Below the pieces are notes generated by a model that made no database searches, was not told the DNA's origin, and saw nothing but the letters and a program-made list of their open reading frames with translations. Below are positions 17,701-25,690 of a stretch of 32,794 nucleotides of DNA, in pieces. The DNA comes from Bacteroidota bacterium (GTDB lineage: Bacteria; Bacteroidota; Bacteroidia; Flavobacteriales; Flavobacteriaceae), in NCBI GenBank assembly GCA_024280145.1, contig JAJRQR010000025.1:1-32794 (forward strand), written 5' to 3'. Made by a program: the position numbers and the translations under genes. The stretch's first letter is position 1, and every line of letters begins with the position of its first letter.

Positions 17701-18186
17701 CCATTTATTTCAAGTAAATTTCCAAACTTTATATCTTTTGCAGAAGCTAGTTTAAATGAAATTATTGGGGAAGAAAACCTCTCTAACGCCTTGCATTATG
17801 TCGCAAAGGATTTCCATAGTATTTGTTTGATAAACGAAGGCAATGGAGTTTTTAAGAAAATAAATCTTCCAATTGAAGCTCAATTTTCTCCAATAATGAA
17901 ATTTACAGTTACCGATATAAATTACGATAACGTTAATGAAATAATTGCAGTAGGAAATCTATACCCTACAGAAGTTGAAACAACTCGATATGACGCATCA
18001 AAAGGTGTGGTAATGCAATTTAATAAAGGCAAATTTACAGTCTTGCCATTTCAAAAAACTGGATTAGATATTGATGGAGATACTAAAGATTTAGTTATTA
18101 TTAAAAACAAAAACAATAAAAAATATTTATTAATTACTAATAATGATAGCGAAATAGAAATTTACGAAAATAATAAACTGGATTAA
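14761..18186 (+). CDS. Large surface lipoprotein with two FG-GAP/VCBS beta-propellers and an ASPIC/UnbV domain
   Basis: This is a 1141-residue lipoprotein with signal MKHYLILFITIFFIFSC (Cys17) and a charged tether. I count 14 FG-GAP-type calcium loops (DxNxDGxxDxxx). Seven, from DLNNDGLPDLFF (109-120) to DFDGDGDLDLVV (about 515), are followed by an ASPIC/UnbV domain (about 549-634, ending WPDGKVTNL). Seven more run from DINNDGLTDFYI (about 694) to DINYDNVNEIIA (about 1054); the last two are degenerate. This fits two seven-bladed propellers. The family is usually annotated as VCBS repeat-containing or CRTAC1-like; known relatives bind calcium and ligands or partners at the cell surface, but no function is established here. 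It follows glyA by 12 bases and precedes a smaller relative by 18 bases. Confidence 0.9.
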   Translation: MKHYLILFITIFFIFSCDEKVKKETKGLAKKESSISKEIDIELPSEFVKSLNKELVTKMDTDNNDDLFFKLIPSEQTGVNFKNSIVEDDFKNHKSYPQIYNGGGVAVGDLNNDGLPDLFFAGNTTKDKIYFNKGNFKFEDVTEQSGISKDNNGWSFGVSIIDVNADGLLDIYVCKAGPFNEKKRLKNRLFINNGDGTFKEDAANYGLNIANYSVQSTFFDYDNDGDLDMYLLNHPVPGSEKKMPKEIKKRAEFINSGALIIDNFFENVNGKFIVKTKEAGLINFGFKNSVSVGDFNKDGYPDLYVSTDYGEPDLYYVNNGNKTFTNKINENIKHISYYSMGSDVSDINNDGFLDLYVTDMTPSDHIKSKVFMASMNPKKFNAFVKYGFHHQYMLNSLQLNTGNNSFSEIAQLAGIAKTDWSWAPLFFDVDLDGNKDLFVTNGIKENLNDNDIKEKVFAIEKKLNHKLSLQEYLEVVPSEVSPNQLYKNEGILQFSNTSNKWIDYKMFNSNGAAYGDFDGDGDLDLVVNNMDDKASVYENVGVKGKVGNSISITLLGPSNNPFSIGTKISIPVDNQIIYYEHYTSKGYLSTVDNKIILGLGNLQKIPKMIVEWPDGKVTNLINIKVNNEITLSYEALTKTEKFIENKVYPLKKIAPKSIGITYKHNEDEFDDFKMQVLLPYSQSQHGPFIAKADINNDGLTDFYIGGASGQAGELYIQDNTGKFNKDKSGIWEKDKKFEDLGVLFFDYDQDGDKDLYVTSGGASFKEDSPNYQDRIYTNNGKGVFKKSTILPINNTSSLRVISNDIDNDGDLDLFVGGRVIPDKYPYPPVSQLLINENGVFVDKTSELAPSIKNIGLVTDAIFSDYDNDGDKDLIITAEWSPIKIFTNNNGVFSDSNIASLNDTEGIWFSVKEIDIDEDGDMDYLFGNLGLNSKFTAKPGKPFHVFCDDFDGNTTYDVVFSKDYNGSLVPMRGRQCSSEQMPFISSKFPNFISFAEASLNEIIGEENLSNALHYVAKDFHSICLINEGNGVFKKINLPIEAQFSPIMKFTVTDINYDNVNEIIAVGNLYPTEVETTRYDASKGVVMQFNKGKFTVLPFQKTGLDIDGDTKDLVIIKNKNNKKYLLITNNDSEIEIYENNKLD

Positions 18187-18204
18187 TTATAAAACAAACT
18201 CATT

Positions 18205-19932
18205 ATGAAAAAAAGAATTTATTTTTTTTGCATCTTTATTTTTTTTAATTTCTCATTATTTAGCCAAATTCAGTATAGCGAAGAAGCGCAGAATTTAGGT
18301 TTAGAAAACACTTCTTACGGCACAGGCTTATTAGGTGGAGGAATTTCATTTTACGATTTTGATAATGATGGATGGGATGACATAACAGTATCTTCTGAAG
18401 AAGGAAGCCCTGTAAAGTTTTTAAAAAACAATAATGGCACCTTTTCTGAAATTTCATTAAACATTTCCGATGAACTTTTTGAAACTAAAACGGTACAATG
18501 GGTAGATTTTGACAATGACGGTGATAATGATTTATTTGTAACCCGCAATACAGATTCTAATAGACTTTATGATAATGATGGCAATATGTCTTTTACAGAC
18601 ATAACAGATATAGCTGGGTTACAAATTGTTGACCATTTTACTTTTGGAGCATCTTGGGGTGATTATAATAATGACGGTTGGTTAGATCTGTTTATAAATT
18701 CAAGAGATGAAGGAAACCTGGCACATAATGTCTTATATAAAAATAATAGCAATGGAACCTTTACAGATGTCACTGCTGATACTGGAATAATACTTGAAGC
18801 TTATATGTCTTTTTGTGCTGCTTTTTTAGATTATAATAATGATGGTTGGCAAGATATTTATATTGCTAATGACAAATATGATTTTCAAAATTTATTGTAT
18901 AAAAATAATGGTGATGGAACTTTTGTTGAAGTTAGCTTAGAAGCAGGAATAAATGTTTCTATAGATGCTATGTCAACTACTATCGATGATTATAATACTG
19001 ATGGTTGGTTAGATATTTATACAACCAATAGCTTTGATGGAAATGTTTTTTTTATAAATAATGGAGACGGAACCTTTACTGATATTGCCTCATCTAATGG
19101 AACTCTATTTGAATCGGTTGCTTGGGGAGCGGTATTTTTAGATGCAGAAAACGATTCTGATTTAGATTTATATGTAAGCGGAATGTTAGACGGAAGCGGA
19201 GGAACTTTGCCTTCTGCATTTTATGAAAATGATGGGCTAGGTAATTATTCCATTCCGTTAAATGCTGGTTTTATTCAGGATACTGCAATAAGTTTTTCGA
19301 ATGCAATTGGAGATATAGATAATAATGGATATCCAGACATAACAGTTCTTAATTATGCCCCAAATGATATTTTTCTTTGGAAAAACATTACAGCTACAAC
19401 AAATAACTGGTTAAAAGTAAAACTTCAAGGAACAGAAAGTAATCGACAAGGTATAGGTTCTAAGATTGAAATATCAGTAAATGGAGAAAAGCAATATAAT
19501 TATACGCTACTGGGAGAAGGTTATTTAGGCCAAAATTCTGCCTATGAGTTTTTTGGAATTGGAAATGCTTTGTCTATAGATTTTATAAAAGTAACTTGGT
19601 TAAGTGGAATTGTGGATTATATAGAGAATCCCGCAATTAATGAGCATTTGACGATAATCGAAGGTAGTTTTTTATCAGTAAATGACAATAGTTTATTAAT
19701 AAATGATGTTTTAATATACCCAAATCCTGGAAAAGTATTTACAATTAGTATTGATGATAGTTTATTGAATTCAAATTTACTAGTGACAGATATAACAGGT
19801 AAACTACTATTAAATAATGCATTAAATACAGAAAATACTGTTTTGGATATGATCGAATTCAATCCTGGGGTTTATTTATTTACAATTAAAAATGGAGAGT
19901 TTTTTGTTTCAAAAAGAGTAATAATAAAATAA
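18205..19932 (+). CDS. T9SS-exported FG-GAP/ASPIC-UnbV beta-propeller protein (CRTAC1-like)
   Basis: This is a 575-residue secreted protein. A signal peptide spans residues 1-20 (IFFNFSLFSQ), without a lipobox. Seven calcium loops, from DFDNDGWDDITV (about 51) to DIDNNGYPDITV, are consistent with one seven-bladed propeller. An ASPIC/UnbV domain follows (about 392-490, NWLKVKLQGTESNRQGIGSK through VTWLSGIVDYI). Residues about 500-575 are a T9SS type A sorting domain (VLIYPNPGKVF, LLVTDITGKLLL, NPGVYLFTIKNGE, SKRVIIK). It lies 18 bases after the larger lipoprotein that shares the same domain pair, so both are probably made together, one anchored and one exported by T9SS. The function is unknown; adhesion or glycan binding would be typical guesses. 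Confidence 0.92.
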   Translation: MKKRIYFFCIFIFFNFSLFSQIQYSEEAQNLGLENTSYGTGLLGGGISFYDFDNDGWDDITVSSEEGSPVKFLKNNNGTFSEISLNISDELFETKTVQWVDFDNDGDNDLFVTRNTDSNRLYDNDGNMSFTDITDIAGLQIVDHFTFGASWGDYNNDGWLDLFINSRDEGNLAHNVLYKNNSNGTFTDVTADTGIILEAYMSFCAAFLDYNNDGWQDIYIANDKYDFQNLLYKNNGDGTFVEVSLEAGINVSIDAMSTTIDDYNTDGWLDIYTTNSFDGNVFFINNGDGTFTDIASSNGTLFESVAWGAVFLDAENDSDLDLYVSGMLDGSGGTLPSAFYENDGLGNYSIPLNAGFIQDTAISFSNAIGDIDNNGYPDITVLNYAPNDIFLWKNITATTNNWLKVKLQGTESNRQGIGSKIEISVNGEKQYNYTLLGEGYLGQNSAYEFFGIGNALSIDFIKVTWLSGIVDYIENPAINEHLTIIEGSFLSVNDNSLLINDVLIYPNPGKVFTISIDDSLLNSNLLVTDITGKLLLNNALNTENTVLDMIEFNPGVYLFTIKNGEFFVSKRVIIK

Positions 19933-19964
19933 ATTTAAATTACAGTAATGTCATTTTAATAGAT

Positions 19965-19972
19965 TACTTTTG
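19965..19972 (+). promoter_or_regulatory. -7 promoter element for the cold-shock gene
   Basis: TACTTTTG matches TAnnTTTG and ends 25 bases before the ATG, giving a short leader of about 20 bases, much shorter than the long regulatory leader of E. coli cspA. Confidence 0.55.
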
Positions 19973-19997
19973 CAGCTTAATTAAATAAATTTTTATA

Positions 19998-20192
19998 ATG
20001 GCTACAGGCACAGTAAAATTCTTCAACAGCTCAAAAGGATATGGGTTTATTACAGAAGATGACACAAACACAGAACACTTTGTACACATTTCAGGATTAA
20101 TCGATGACGATATCCGTGAAGAAGACAAAGTTGAATTTGAATTAAAAGAAGGTAAAAAAGGAATGAACGCAGTAAATGTGAGAGTTCTTTAA
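19998..20192 (+). CDS. Cold-shock domain protein (CspA family)
   Basis: This is a 64-residue single cold-shock domain that binds single-stranded RNA or DNA in the cytoplasm and likely acts as an RNA chaperone. The start MATGTVKFFNSSKGYGFI carries RNP1 (KGYGFI, residues 13-18), and HFVHIS (27-32) is RNP2. The last strands are KVEFELKEGKKGMNAVNVRVL. It is slightly shorter than E. coli CspA (70), as is common in Bacteroidota. The gene has its own promoter and a strong terminator, so it is a single-gene unit. Which cold-shock paralogue it is, and whether it is cold-induced, cannot be told from sequence. Confidence 0.97.
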   Translation: MATGTVKFFNSSKGYGFITEDDTNTEHFVHISGLIDDDIREEDKVEFELKEGKKGMNAVNVRVL

Positions 20193-20218
20193 TATAAATA
20201 TCATTTTTTAAAAGTACT

Positions 20219-20249
20219 AAGCCTTTTCATTTTTGAAAAGGCTTTTTTT
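20219..20249 (+). terminator. Intrinsic terminator of the cold-shock gene
   Basis: AAGCCTTTTCA pairs perfectly with TGAAAAGGCTT (20219-20244) around a TTTT loop, and the stem runs into a T-tract through 20249. It ends just before the likely promoter of the rhodanese gene. Confidence 0.92.
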
Positions 20250-20250
20250 G

Positions 20251-20258
20251 TACCTTTA
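20251..20258 (+). promoter_or_regulatory. Variant -7 element before the rhodanese lipoprotein
   Basis: TACCTTTA is one base off TAnnTTTG, lies just after the cold-shock terminator and ends 20 bases before the chosen ATG. Confidence 0.4.
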
Positions 20259-20278
20259 TGTTGGATAAATTGAATTCT

Positions 20279-20701
20279 ATGAAAAAAACAATTATACCTT
20301 TATTTATACTCTCATTAATTATAAGTAGTTGTTCTTCCATACATAAACTAAAAAAGAATGGAGTATATAAAGAAGTAGCTTCAGAAGAATATTTACTTTA
20401 TGTTAATGATTCTTTAGTTAATATTATAGATGTTCGTTCTCCAAATGAATTTAATAAGTCACATATTAAAGGAGCGATTAATGTGAGTTATTTTGGTGGA
20501 AATTTTAAAGAGAATTTTAATAAACTTAATTTAGATACTTCAAAAACAATTTTAATATATTGTCAGACACAGCATAGAAGTTTGCTGGTTGCTAATAAAA
20601 TATACAAATCTGGTTTTCGTTCCATTGTAGATTTAGACAAAGGAATGCGTGTTTGGTTAAAAGAGGGAATGCCTTATGTAGTTAGCGACTCATTACAATA
20701 A
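20279..20701 (+). CDS. Rhodanese-domain lipoprotein
   Basis: This is a 140-residue lipoprotein when started at the ATG at 20279: MKKTIIPLFILSLIISSC, with lipid-attachment Cys18. An earlier in-frame ATG at 20258 would put residues before the signal peptide and coincides with the end of a TACCTTTA promoter-like element (20251-20258), so I reject it. Residues about 33-135 form one rhodanese domain: NIIDVRSPNEFNKSHIKGAINV is the conserved CH2A-like block, and the active loop CQTQHR holds Cys95 and Arg100, so sulfurtransferase chemistry is possible. It should act in the periplasm, carrying sulfane sulfur or acting on a thiol. It converges on the beta-helix lipoprotein gene with an 8-base gap. Confidence 0.9.
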   Translation: MKKTIIPLFILSLIISSCSSIHKLKKNGVYKEVASEEYLLYVNDSLVNIIDVRSPNEFNKSHIKGAINVSYFGGNFKENFNKLNLDTSKTILIYCQTQHRSLLVANKIYKSGFRSIVDLDKGMRVWLKEGMPYVVSDSLQ

Positions 20702-20709
20702 TTAATAAA

Positions 20710-22257
20710 TTATCCTTCGTCAGGAAAGACAATACTTTCATAAGCACCTGCATCTGGCGAACCACCAATTCTATTAATTCCATTAGCATCTACTGGAACT
20801 TGGGAAGCTGCACCGGGATTTGCAATACCATCCGCTCCAGAAACTCCAGTTTCAATATTAAAATCGTTGTTTGCCGAATCTAAGAAAGCAGGATCTTGAT
20901 TTCTTGCAATATCTAGGTACAAATTAGTATTAAAAAAATCGTAGTTAGTATCATCTGAAAAATCTCCATTAGGATCATCAAAACGAATTAAGCTATTTGT
21001 GAATTTAAAGTTGAAAGCAGCGCTAGTATTCTCCACAAAAATTAATTCACGAGATTCATTTCCGTAGATAATACAATTGGTGAAATTGGCTTCAAGTAAA
21101 TCTGAAACAAATACATTGTCTTCAGTTTCTAAGACATTATCAATAATTACAGATGGAAATAACCTAAAACCATTGTTCCAATAATTAGCAAAAGTAGAAT
21201 GAACAAAGTTGTATCTTCCTCCTAAAGAACATGATAATGATGTTTGGCCACTATTATTTATTATCACATTTTCACCATAAATATCGCCAGTTCTAGCCAA
21301 GAGTCCAATATTTGAAGAATTGTATATCTGTACATCTTTTAATGTTAAAGTACGATCGCCATCATTGCTATCCATTAAAATCCCAACTATTGAGTTTTTA
21401 ATAGTCATAAAACTGAATTCATTATTGGTACTACCTGCAGTTAACCAAATGGTAGCCCATTGCCCAGGAACATCGGAAAAACTTGGTTCTAAACGATCGC
21501 CTTCAAAAATTACTTGGTTTTCCAATAACTCGGGATCTAGACTTGCTGTACCGTTTACTTTCATTGAACCAGTATTGGCAACTAAAATTCCACTGTCTCT
21601 GTGAAAATGAACTCTAGCTCCGGCATCAACGGTTAAGGTTTTATTAGGAGGAACAGCTGCAAACCCATAAATAACATAGGGTTTTTCGTTGGTAAAATGA
21701 AGTTGGTCATCATCCATAAAAAAACCTTCAATTAATAGTGGTTCTTCTTCTGTACCCAGGTTGATGGTTTCAATAGTTCCATCTGCATATTGTTCAGGAA
21801 ATAAAAATACTGCATCTTGTACTAGTGTGACTAAATCAACGTTTTGTTGATTTCCACCAGTATCAAATAAAATTTTATCGGTATATAAAAATGCATTGTC
21901 AGGATTGGAGAAATTGTTAATGTCTATGGTTGTCTCAATAAAAACAAAAATGCTATCTTTTGCGAGAATGTTAATGTTTTCAAATACTCTGCCAGGAATA
22001 CCATCTACATTTAAACGATAATTTGAAGCTTCTCCTTGTTCTAATTGTAAAGTAGGGATGGTTATGTCATCATTACTTCGGTTGTACACTTTTAAAGTTC
22101 GGGTGCTAGAACCAATATTGGTAAAAACAGTATCTAAATAAATAGTGTCTTGTGAAAATTCTAAATTTCCAGTACTAGGAGTTGTTTCAAAATCGTTTCG
22201 GCAAGAACTCCAAAGTACAATGCTGAATACTAATGCTAATCCGTATAAATATCTCAA
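20710..22257 (-). CDS. Lipoprotein with right-handed beta-helix repeats, TTG start
   Basis: This is a 515-residue lipoprotein. The signal MRYLYGLALVFSIVLWSSC (Cys19) fixes the N-terminus. The only plausible start there is TTG at 22255-22257, because no ATG is in frame upstream before a stop and the next methionine falls after residue 180. Residues about 30-145 form a beta-sandwich (LEFSQDTIYLDTVFTNIGSS). From about 200 the sequence changes to repeating short strands (NEFSFMTIKNSIVGILMDS, LTLKDVQIYNSSNIGLLA, NFTNCIIYGNESRELIFVEN), typical of parallel beta-helix and polymorphic-outer-membrane-type surface proteins. It ends in GGSPDAGAYE, a tail often seen on such proteins. No catalytic residues for a polysaccharide lyase are recognisable. 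The role is unknown; surface binding or structure is likely. Confidence 0.85.
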   Translation of the reverse strand: MRYLYGLALVFSIVLWSSCRNDFETTPSTGNLEFSQDTIYLDTVFTNIGSSTRTLKVYNRSNDDITIPTLQLEQGEASNYRLNVDGIPGRVFENINILAKDSIFVFIETTIDINNFSNPDNAFLYTDKILFDTGGNQQNVDLVTLVQDAVFLFPEQYADGTIETINLGTEEEPLLIEGFFMDDDQLHFTNEKPYVIYGFAAVPPNKTLTVDAGARVHFHRDSGILVANTGSMKVNGTASLDPELLENQVIFEGDRLEPSFSDVPGQWATIWLTAGSTNNEFSFMTIKNSIVGILMDSNDGDRTLTLKDVQIYNSSNIGLLARTGDIYGENVIINNSGQTSLSCSLGGRYNFVHSTFANYWNNGFRLFPSVIIDNVLETEDNVFVSDLLEANFTNCIIYGNESRELIFVENTSAAFNFKFTNSLIRFDDPNGDFSDDTNYDFFNTNLYLDIARNQDPAFLDSANNDFNIETGVSGADGIANPGAASQVPVDANGINRIGGSPDAGAYESIVFPDEG

Positions 22258-22281
22258 GGGTGCAATTTTTTAATTTCAGTA

Positions 22282-22289
22282 AAAATATA
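22282..22289 (-). promoter_or_regulatory. Variant -7 element before the beta-helix lipoprotein
   Basis: The minus strand reads TATATTTT, one base off consensus, 24 bases before the TTG start. Confidence 0.3.
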
Positions 22290-22334
22290 ACTTTTTACTA
22301 AGCAAATTATTGTTTGTTTAAAAATGTTTTTCAC

Positions 22335-24776
22335 TTAATAATTAATATAAATATCGCCAATAAAAGGATCTGGGTACTCTGGGGAATTTAATACTAATAC
22401 ATAATAGTAAACTCCTGTAGGGCTTAAGCTACCATTAAAGAGTAATCCTTCGTTTGAAATACCATCCCAGAAACCTTGTTCATTTCCTCCTTCATAAATA
22501 ATATTTCCATATCGGGAATAAATGGTAAGTTTAAAATCTGGATAAATATTTAGAAGATTCGAAATTTCGAATTCATCATTAATACCATCACCATTTGGAG
22601 AAAACCCATCTGGAATATAAGGTTTGCAGTTTTCAGTTTCAATTAAAAAAGTAGCTGTGGTGAAACAAATTTCATTTTCTAAACGCACATAGATGGTTTG
22701 AGGATCTATACCATTTTGATAACTTCCAGGATCTGAAATTTCATTTTCATTTGCAATGGCATTTTCTAAGGTAGTGAAATAGGTTATGATGTCTTCAAAT
22801 TCTATGGAAATCAACTCATTCTGAATAGTTAAATCAAAATTTGCCGTATCAAAACCCTCATCACAAAGTAATATATTGGGAAGTTCATCTATTGGCGGTA
22901 TGGTGCCAAATTCAACATTTATTTCAAAGCTATTATTAATTTCGCTGAGTTCTTCTATAAACCCAATTCCATTTCCGTTGTCATCAACTACAACAGTTAG
23001 TGTGAAATTATCAGGAATACTTTCTGGTAATGTTAGTTCAACATTATTATTTTCACTGCCTCCAATTGGTATTGAATTTTGTGTTTCGGTTTGTAATAAT
23101 AACATTCCGTCGTAATAAAATGAAATAAAAGTTAGGGTAGGAAGTACTGCTGTTGCTTCTGTATTATAAACGGTATAATCAATTATAAAATTACGATCTC
23201 GACACGCGTAAAGTTCGTTGTTTATAGAAATAGTTGCATCAGGAAGTGGGCATTCAATTACTTCAATTTGAAATGAATCAACCAAGAAACAATCTTCATT
23301 TGCTACACGAATAAAAATAGTTTGAGGGTTATCTGTATTCTGAAAAGTTTCAATATCAATAATTGGATTGCTATTGCTTTCTGCATCTTCGTTTGAAATA
23401 TGATATGTTAAAAAATAATCGGCACTTATATCTGAAATTGATTCGGTTAAATCAAAGACTTCAATCCCTAAAACATTGCAGAGTTCAAGGTTTATTAGTG
23501 AATCAAATTCAGGAAAAACAAGAAGGTGAAAATCCATCATAAAATCATTGTTACTTTCATTTAATTCGTCTACAATTCCATTACCATTTCCAGTATCGTC
23601 AACTACTGCTTTTAAAACAAAATCTGCTGGAATATTATTAGGTATTGTTACGATTATTGATCCTGTTTCGGAACCGTCAATTGGGATCTCATTAGTAGTA
23701 AAAGTTTGATCTATAAAAATTGCATCCGCGTAAAAAGCAATGGGTGTATTAATTGGTAATGTATCTGAACTGTTTAAATTATAAACAGTATAATCGATTT
23801 CAATATCACGATTTCCACATTCAGTACCTCCAATAAATGTATCAATTTCTATGGTGGCATCGGGTAATTCGGTATTTAAAACGGTGATAATATTATTGAT
23901 TATTACCAAATCTTGATCGGAATTAAGTTGAATGGTTGCACTAATATCTCCGGGATTGATATTGTTCTCAATATTATAAAAATCGATATCCATGTTGAAC
24001 ATTTGATCAGATCCAGTAAAACTGTTTGTTCCATTAAAAGCATTATCTACAGGATTTAAAGGTGGATTGCTAATTGAGTTTCCGTTAATACTAAGAGTTT
24101 CATTATTTGCGATACTTTCGTCTCCTTCCCAAGCTAAAAAACCGATTTTTGCCCCAGCATTATCCAACACATTTAAATTATTTAAATTTATAGTTAACGA
24201 ATTACTTATTAGAGAAACTGCTTGTAAACCATCAAATATTGCTACTTGATTTAGAGGTAGAGATGCATCTTCATAAATTACCATCACTGCCCATCCTCCA
24301 AAATTGGTTGCGTTACCTCCATTTATTAAACAAAAAGTTTGAATTGCTTCTTGTAAATCTAAATCGCTTAAAGTATAATTGCCATTGCCTAAAGTTGAAA
24401 TTAGTGAAGTAATATCAGCAAAAGCAGCAAAGTAGTAATAGGTTTCTGCATTTGATTCAAATGAATAGCTAAATTCTCTTTCTGAAATTATTTGGTTTCC
24501 ATTTAAAGAAACTTCAAAATCTCCAGTGCCAGATCCTGCCCAATATAAATAGGCAGCTATAACTTGTTGTCCAGCTTGTAACTGAAAATCGGCACTACTT
24601 TCTGAAAGAATAGTACAGTCAGTAGAAACTCCATTTTCTTCTAAATTAAGGGTGTTTCCGAAGGCTAAATAATCGTAATGACCATTAAATTGTTGAAATA
24701 AGGTAACTTCTTGTGCTTTTATATTCGAAAGACTTAATAATAATAATAAAGAAAGTGTAACTTTTATCTTACTCAT
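22335..24776 (-). CDS. T9SS type B cargo with duplicated CARDB-like modules (gliding-motility-associated C-terminal domain)
   Basis: This is an 813-residue exported protein. The signal peptide ends near residue 21 (NIKAQ). Residues about 25-300 form an N-terminal beta domain (VIAAYLYWAGSGTGDFEVSL, GGWAVMVIYED) resembling DUF3344-type surface domains. A unit of about 200 residues then occurs twice (about 305-508 and 509-716). Each begins with a CARDB-like adhesion domain (DATIEID.. or DATISIN..; VVDDTGNGNGIVDELNESNN or VVDDNGNGIGFIEELSEINN) and ends in a cysteine-containing module (LCN or LCD, QTIFIRVANEDCF or QTIYVRLENEICF). The C-terminus, PYIPDGFSPNGDGINDEFEI to GDIYINY, is the type B sorting domain also called CHU_C. 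It is likely a surface adhesin or matrix protein. A TATCTTTA element lies 15 bases before the ATG. Confidence 0.92.
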   Translation of the reverse strand: MSKIKVTLSLLLLLSLSNIKAQEVTLFQQFNGHYDYLAFGNTLNLEENGVSTDCTILSESSADFQLQAGQQVIAAYLYWAGSGTGDFEVSLNGNQIISEREFSYSFESNAETYYYFAAFADITSLISTLGNGNYTLSDLDLQEAIQTFCLINGGNATNFGGWAVMVIYEDASLPLNQVAIFDGLQAVSLISNSLTINLNNLNVLDNAGAKIGFLAWEGDESIANNETLSINGNSISNPPLNPVDNAFNGTNSFTGSDQMFNMDIDFYNIENNINPGDISATIQLNSDQDLVIINNIITVLNTELPDATIEIDTFIGGTECGNRDIEIDYTVYNLNSSDTLPINTPIAFYADAIFIDQTFTTNEIPIDGSETGSIIVTIPNNIPADFVLKAVVDDTGNGNGIVDELNESNNDFMMDFHLLVFPEFDSLINLELCNVLGIEVFDLTESISDISADYFLTYHISNEDAESNSNPIIDIETFQNTDNPQTIFIRVANEDCFLVDSFQIEVIECPLPDATISINNELYACRDRNFIIDYTVYNTEATAVLPTLTFISFYYDGMLLLQTETQNSIPIGGSENNNVELTLPESIPDNFTLTVVVDDNGNGIGFIEELSEINNSFEINVEFGTIPPIDELPNILLCDEGFDTANFDLTIQNELISIEFEDIITYFTTLENAIANENEISDPGSYQNGIDPQTIYVRLENEICFTTATFLIETENCKPYIPDGFSPNGDGINDEFEISNLLNIYPDFKLTIYSRYGNIIYEGGNEQGFWDGISNEGLLFNGSLSPTGVYYYVLVLNSPEYPDPFIGDIYINY

Positions 24777-24791
24777 TTATAATTTTTCCTT

Positions 24792-24799
24792 TAAAGATA
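24792..24799 (-). promoter_or_regulatory. Variant -7 element before the T9SS type B CARDB gene
   Basis: The minus strand reads TATCTTTA, one base off consensus, 15 bases before the ATG. Confidence 0.35.
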
Positions 24800-24836
24800 C
24801 ATAATTTTTAAAAGAAAAGTCTTAAAACTTTATTTG

Positions 24837-25673
24837 TTACAAATCTCTCCTTTTTAAAAGTAAATAAGACCAATAAATAAAGAGGGTAGTCCAAACTAAA
24901 ACTATAATTACGTTTAAAGGTTGTACACTATAATCTTTATCGAAAGCTTCTCCTAATTGACTTGCGGCAGATTGAACTGCGCCTAGCCTAGAGAAAGGTT
25001 CTTTTATTAAATTTGACATAGAGGATAAAGGAAAAAACTGACTAATAGACTCGGCAATATCAGTATCTTTAAATAGTTTCCACTTTAATAAAGCATAAAT
25101 AATTCCTTCAGCAATACTCCAAATTGCTAAAAACCCCAAAGCAAAAGCTGATCGTTTTACCAATACTCCTAAAAATAAACAGAAGGAAAAGAAGCCTAAT
25201 AGTTTTACGAAATAGGCAAAGAGGTATTCTGTGTCACTAAAAATGATTCCAATTTCGTTATAATCTTAAAATCGTAATCCTAATAATAAAGACACCGCAA
25301 AAACAAATAGGGTTGAAACTGTAGCAAATAAAACTACTGTTAAAAATTTTGATAACACAAATTCCTTTTTGCTTAAACCATCAATAAGGTTTTGTTTTAG
25401 AGTTCGGTTACTGTATTCGTTAGCCATCATAGAAACTATGACAATTGCTAAAAATATTTTAAGTAATGCTGCTATATAGGTGTTAAAATGCCAGATAAAT
25501 GGAAAGTTAAAAATTCCTTGATCAGCTATTCTAAAATGAATTTCGCCAAAATCAAACTCAATGGAGGCAATTAAAGCTATAAAAGTGATTAATATAAAGT
25601 AGACAATCGAAATTACTTTCGCCGATTTGTTGTACTTTAATTTATGGAGTTCTATGGTAAGTAATCGTAACAT
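24837..25673 (-). pseudogene. ABC-2 type transporter permease interrupted by an in-frame TAA
   Basis: From the ATG at 25671-25673 (MLRLLTIELHKLKYNKSAKV) one frame runs for 279 codons to the stop at 24837, broken only by TAA at 25266-25268 (codon 136). Before it lie three membrane segments (about 21-39, 57-83, 113-133) and LLLGLRF. Immediately after it the same frame continues DYNEIGIIFSDTEYLFAYFV and supplies three more segments and a basic end (LLLKRRDL), giving a normal six-helix ABC-2 permease of about 278 residues. There is no frameshift. The gene follows its intact ATPase partner by 17 bases. The options are recent inactivation, a sequencing error, suppression of the stop, or two half-permeases; re-initiation is weak because the next in-frame start (TTG at 25163) would lose TM4. 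Confidence 0.9.
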
Positions 25674-25690
25674 TTTGGTAGTTTTTCGGT

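Noticed and set aside
24837-25163. Second half of the permease as a separate gene starting at TTG
   Set aside because: The frame is continuous with the upstream half through a single TAA, and starting here would drop the fourth membrane helix. It is better treated as one interrupted gene.
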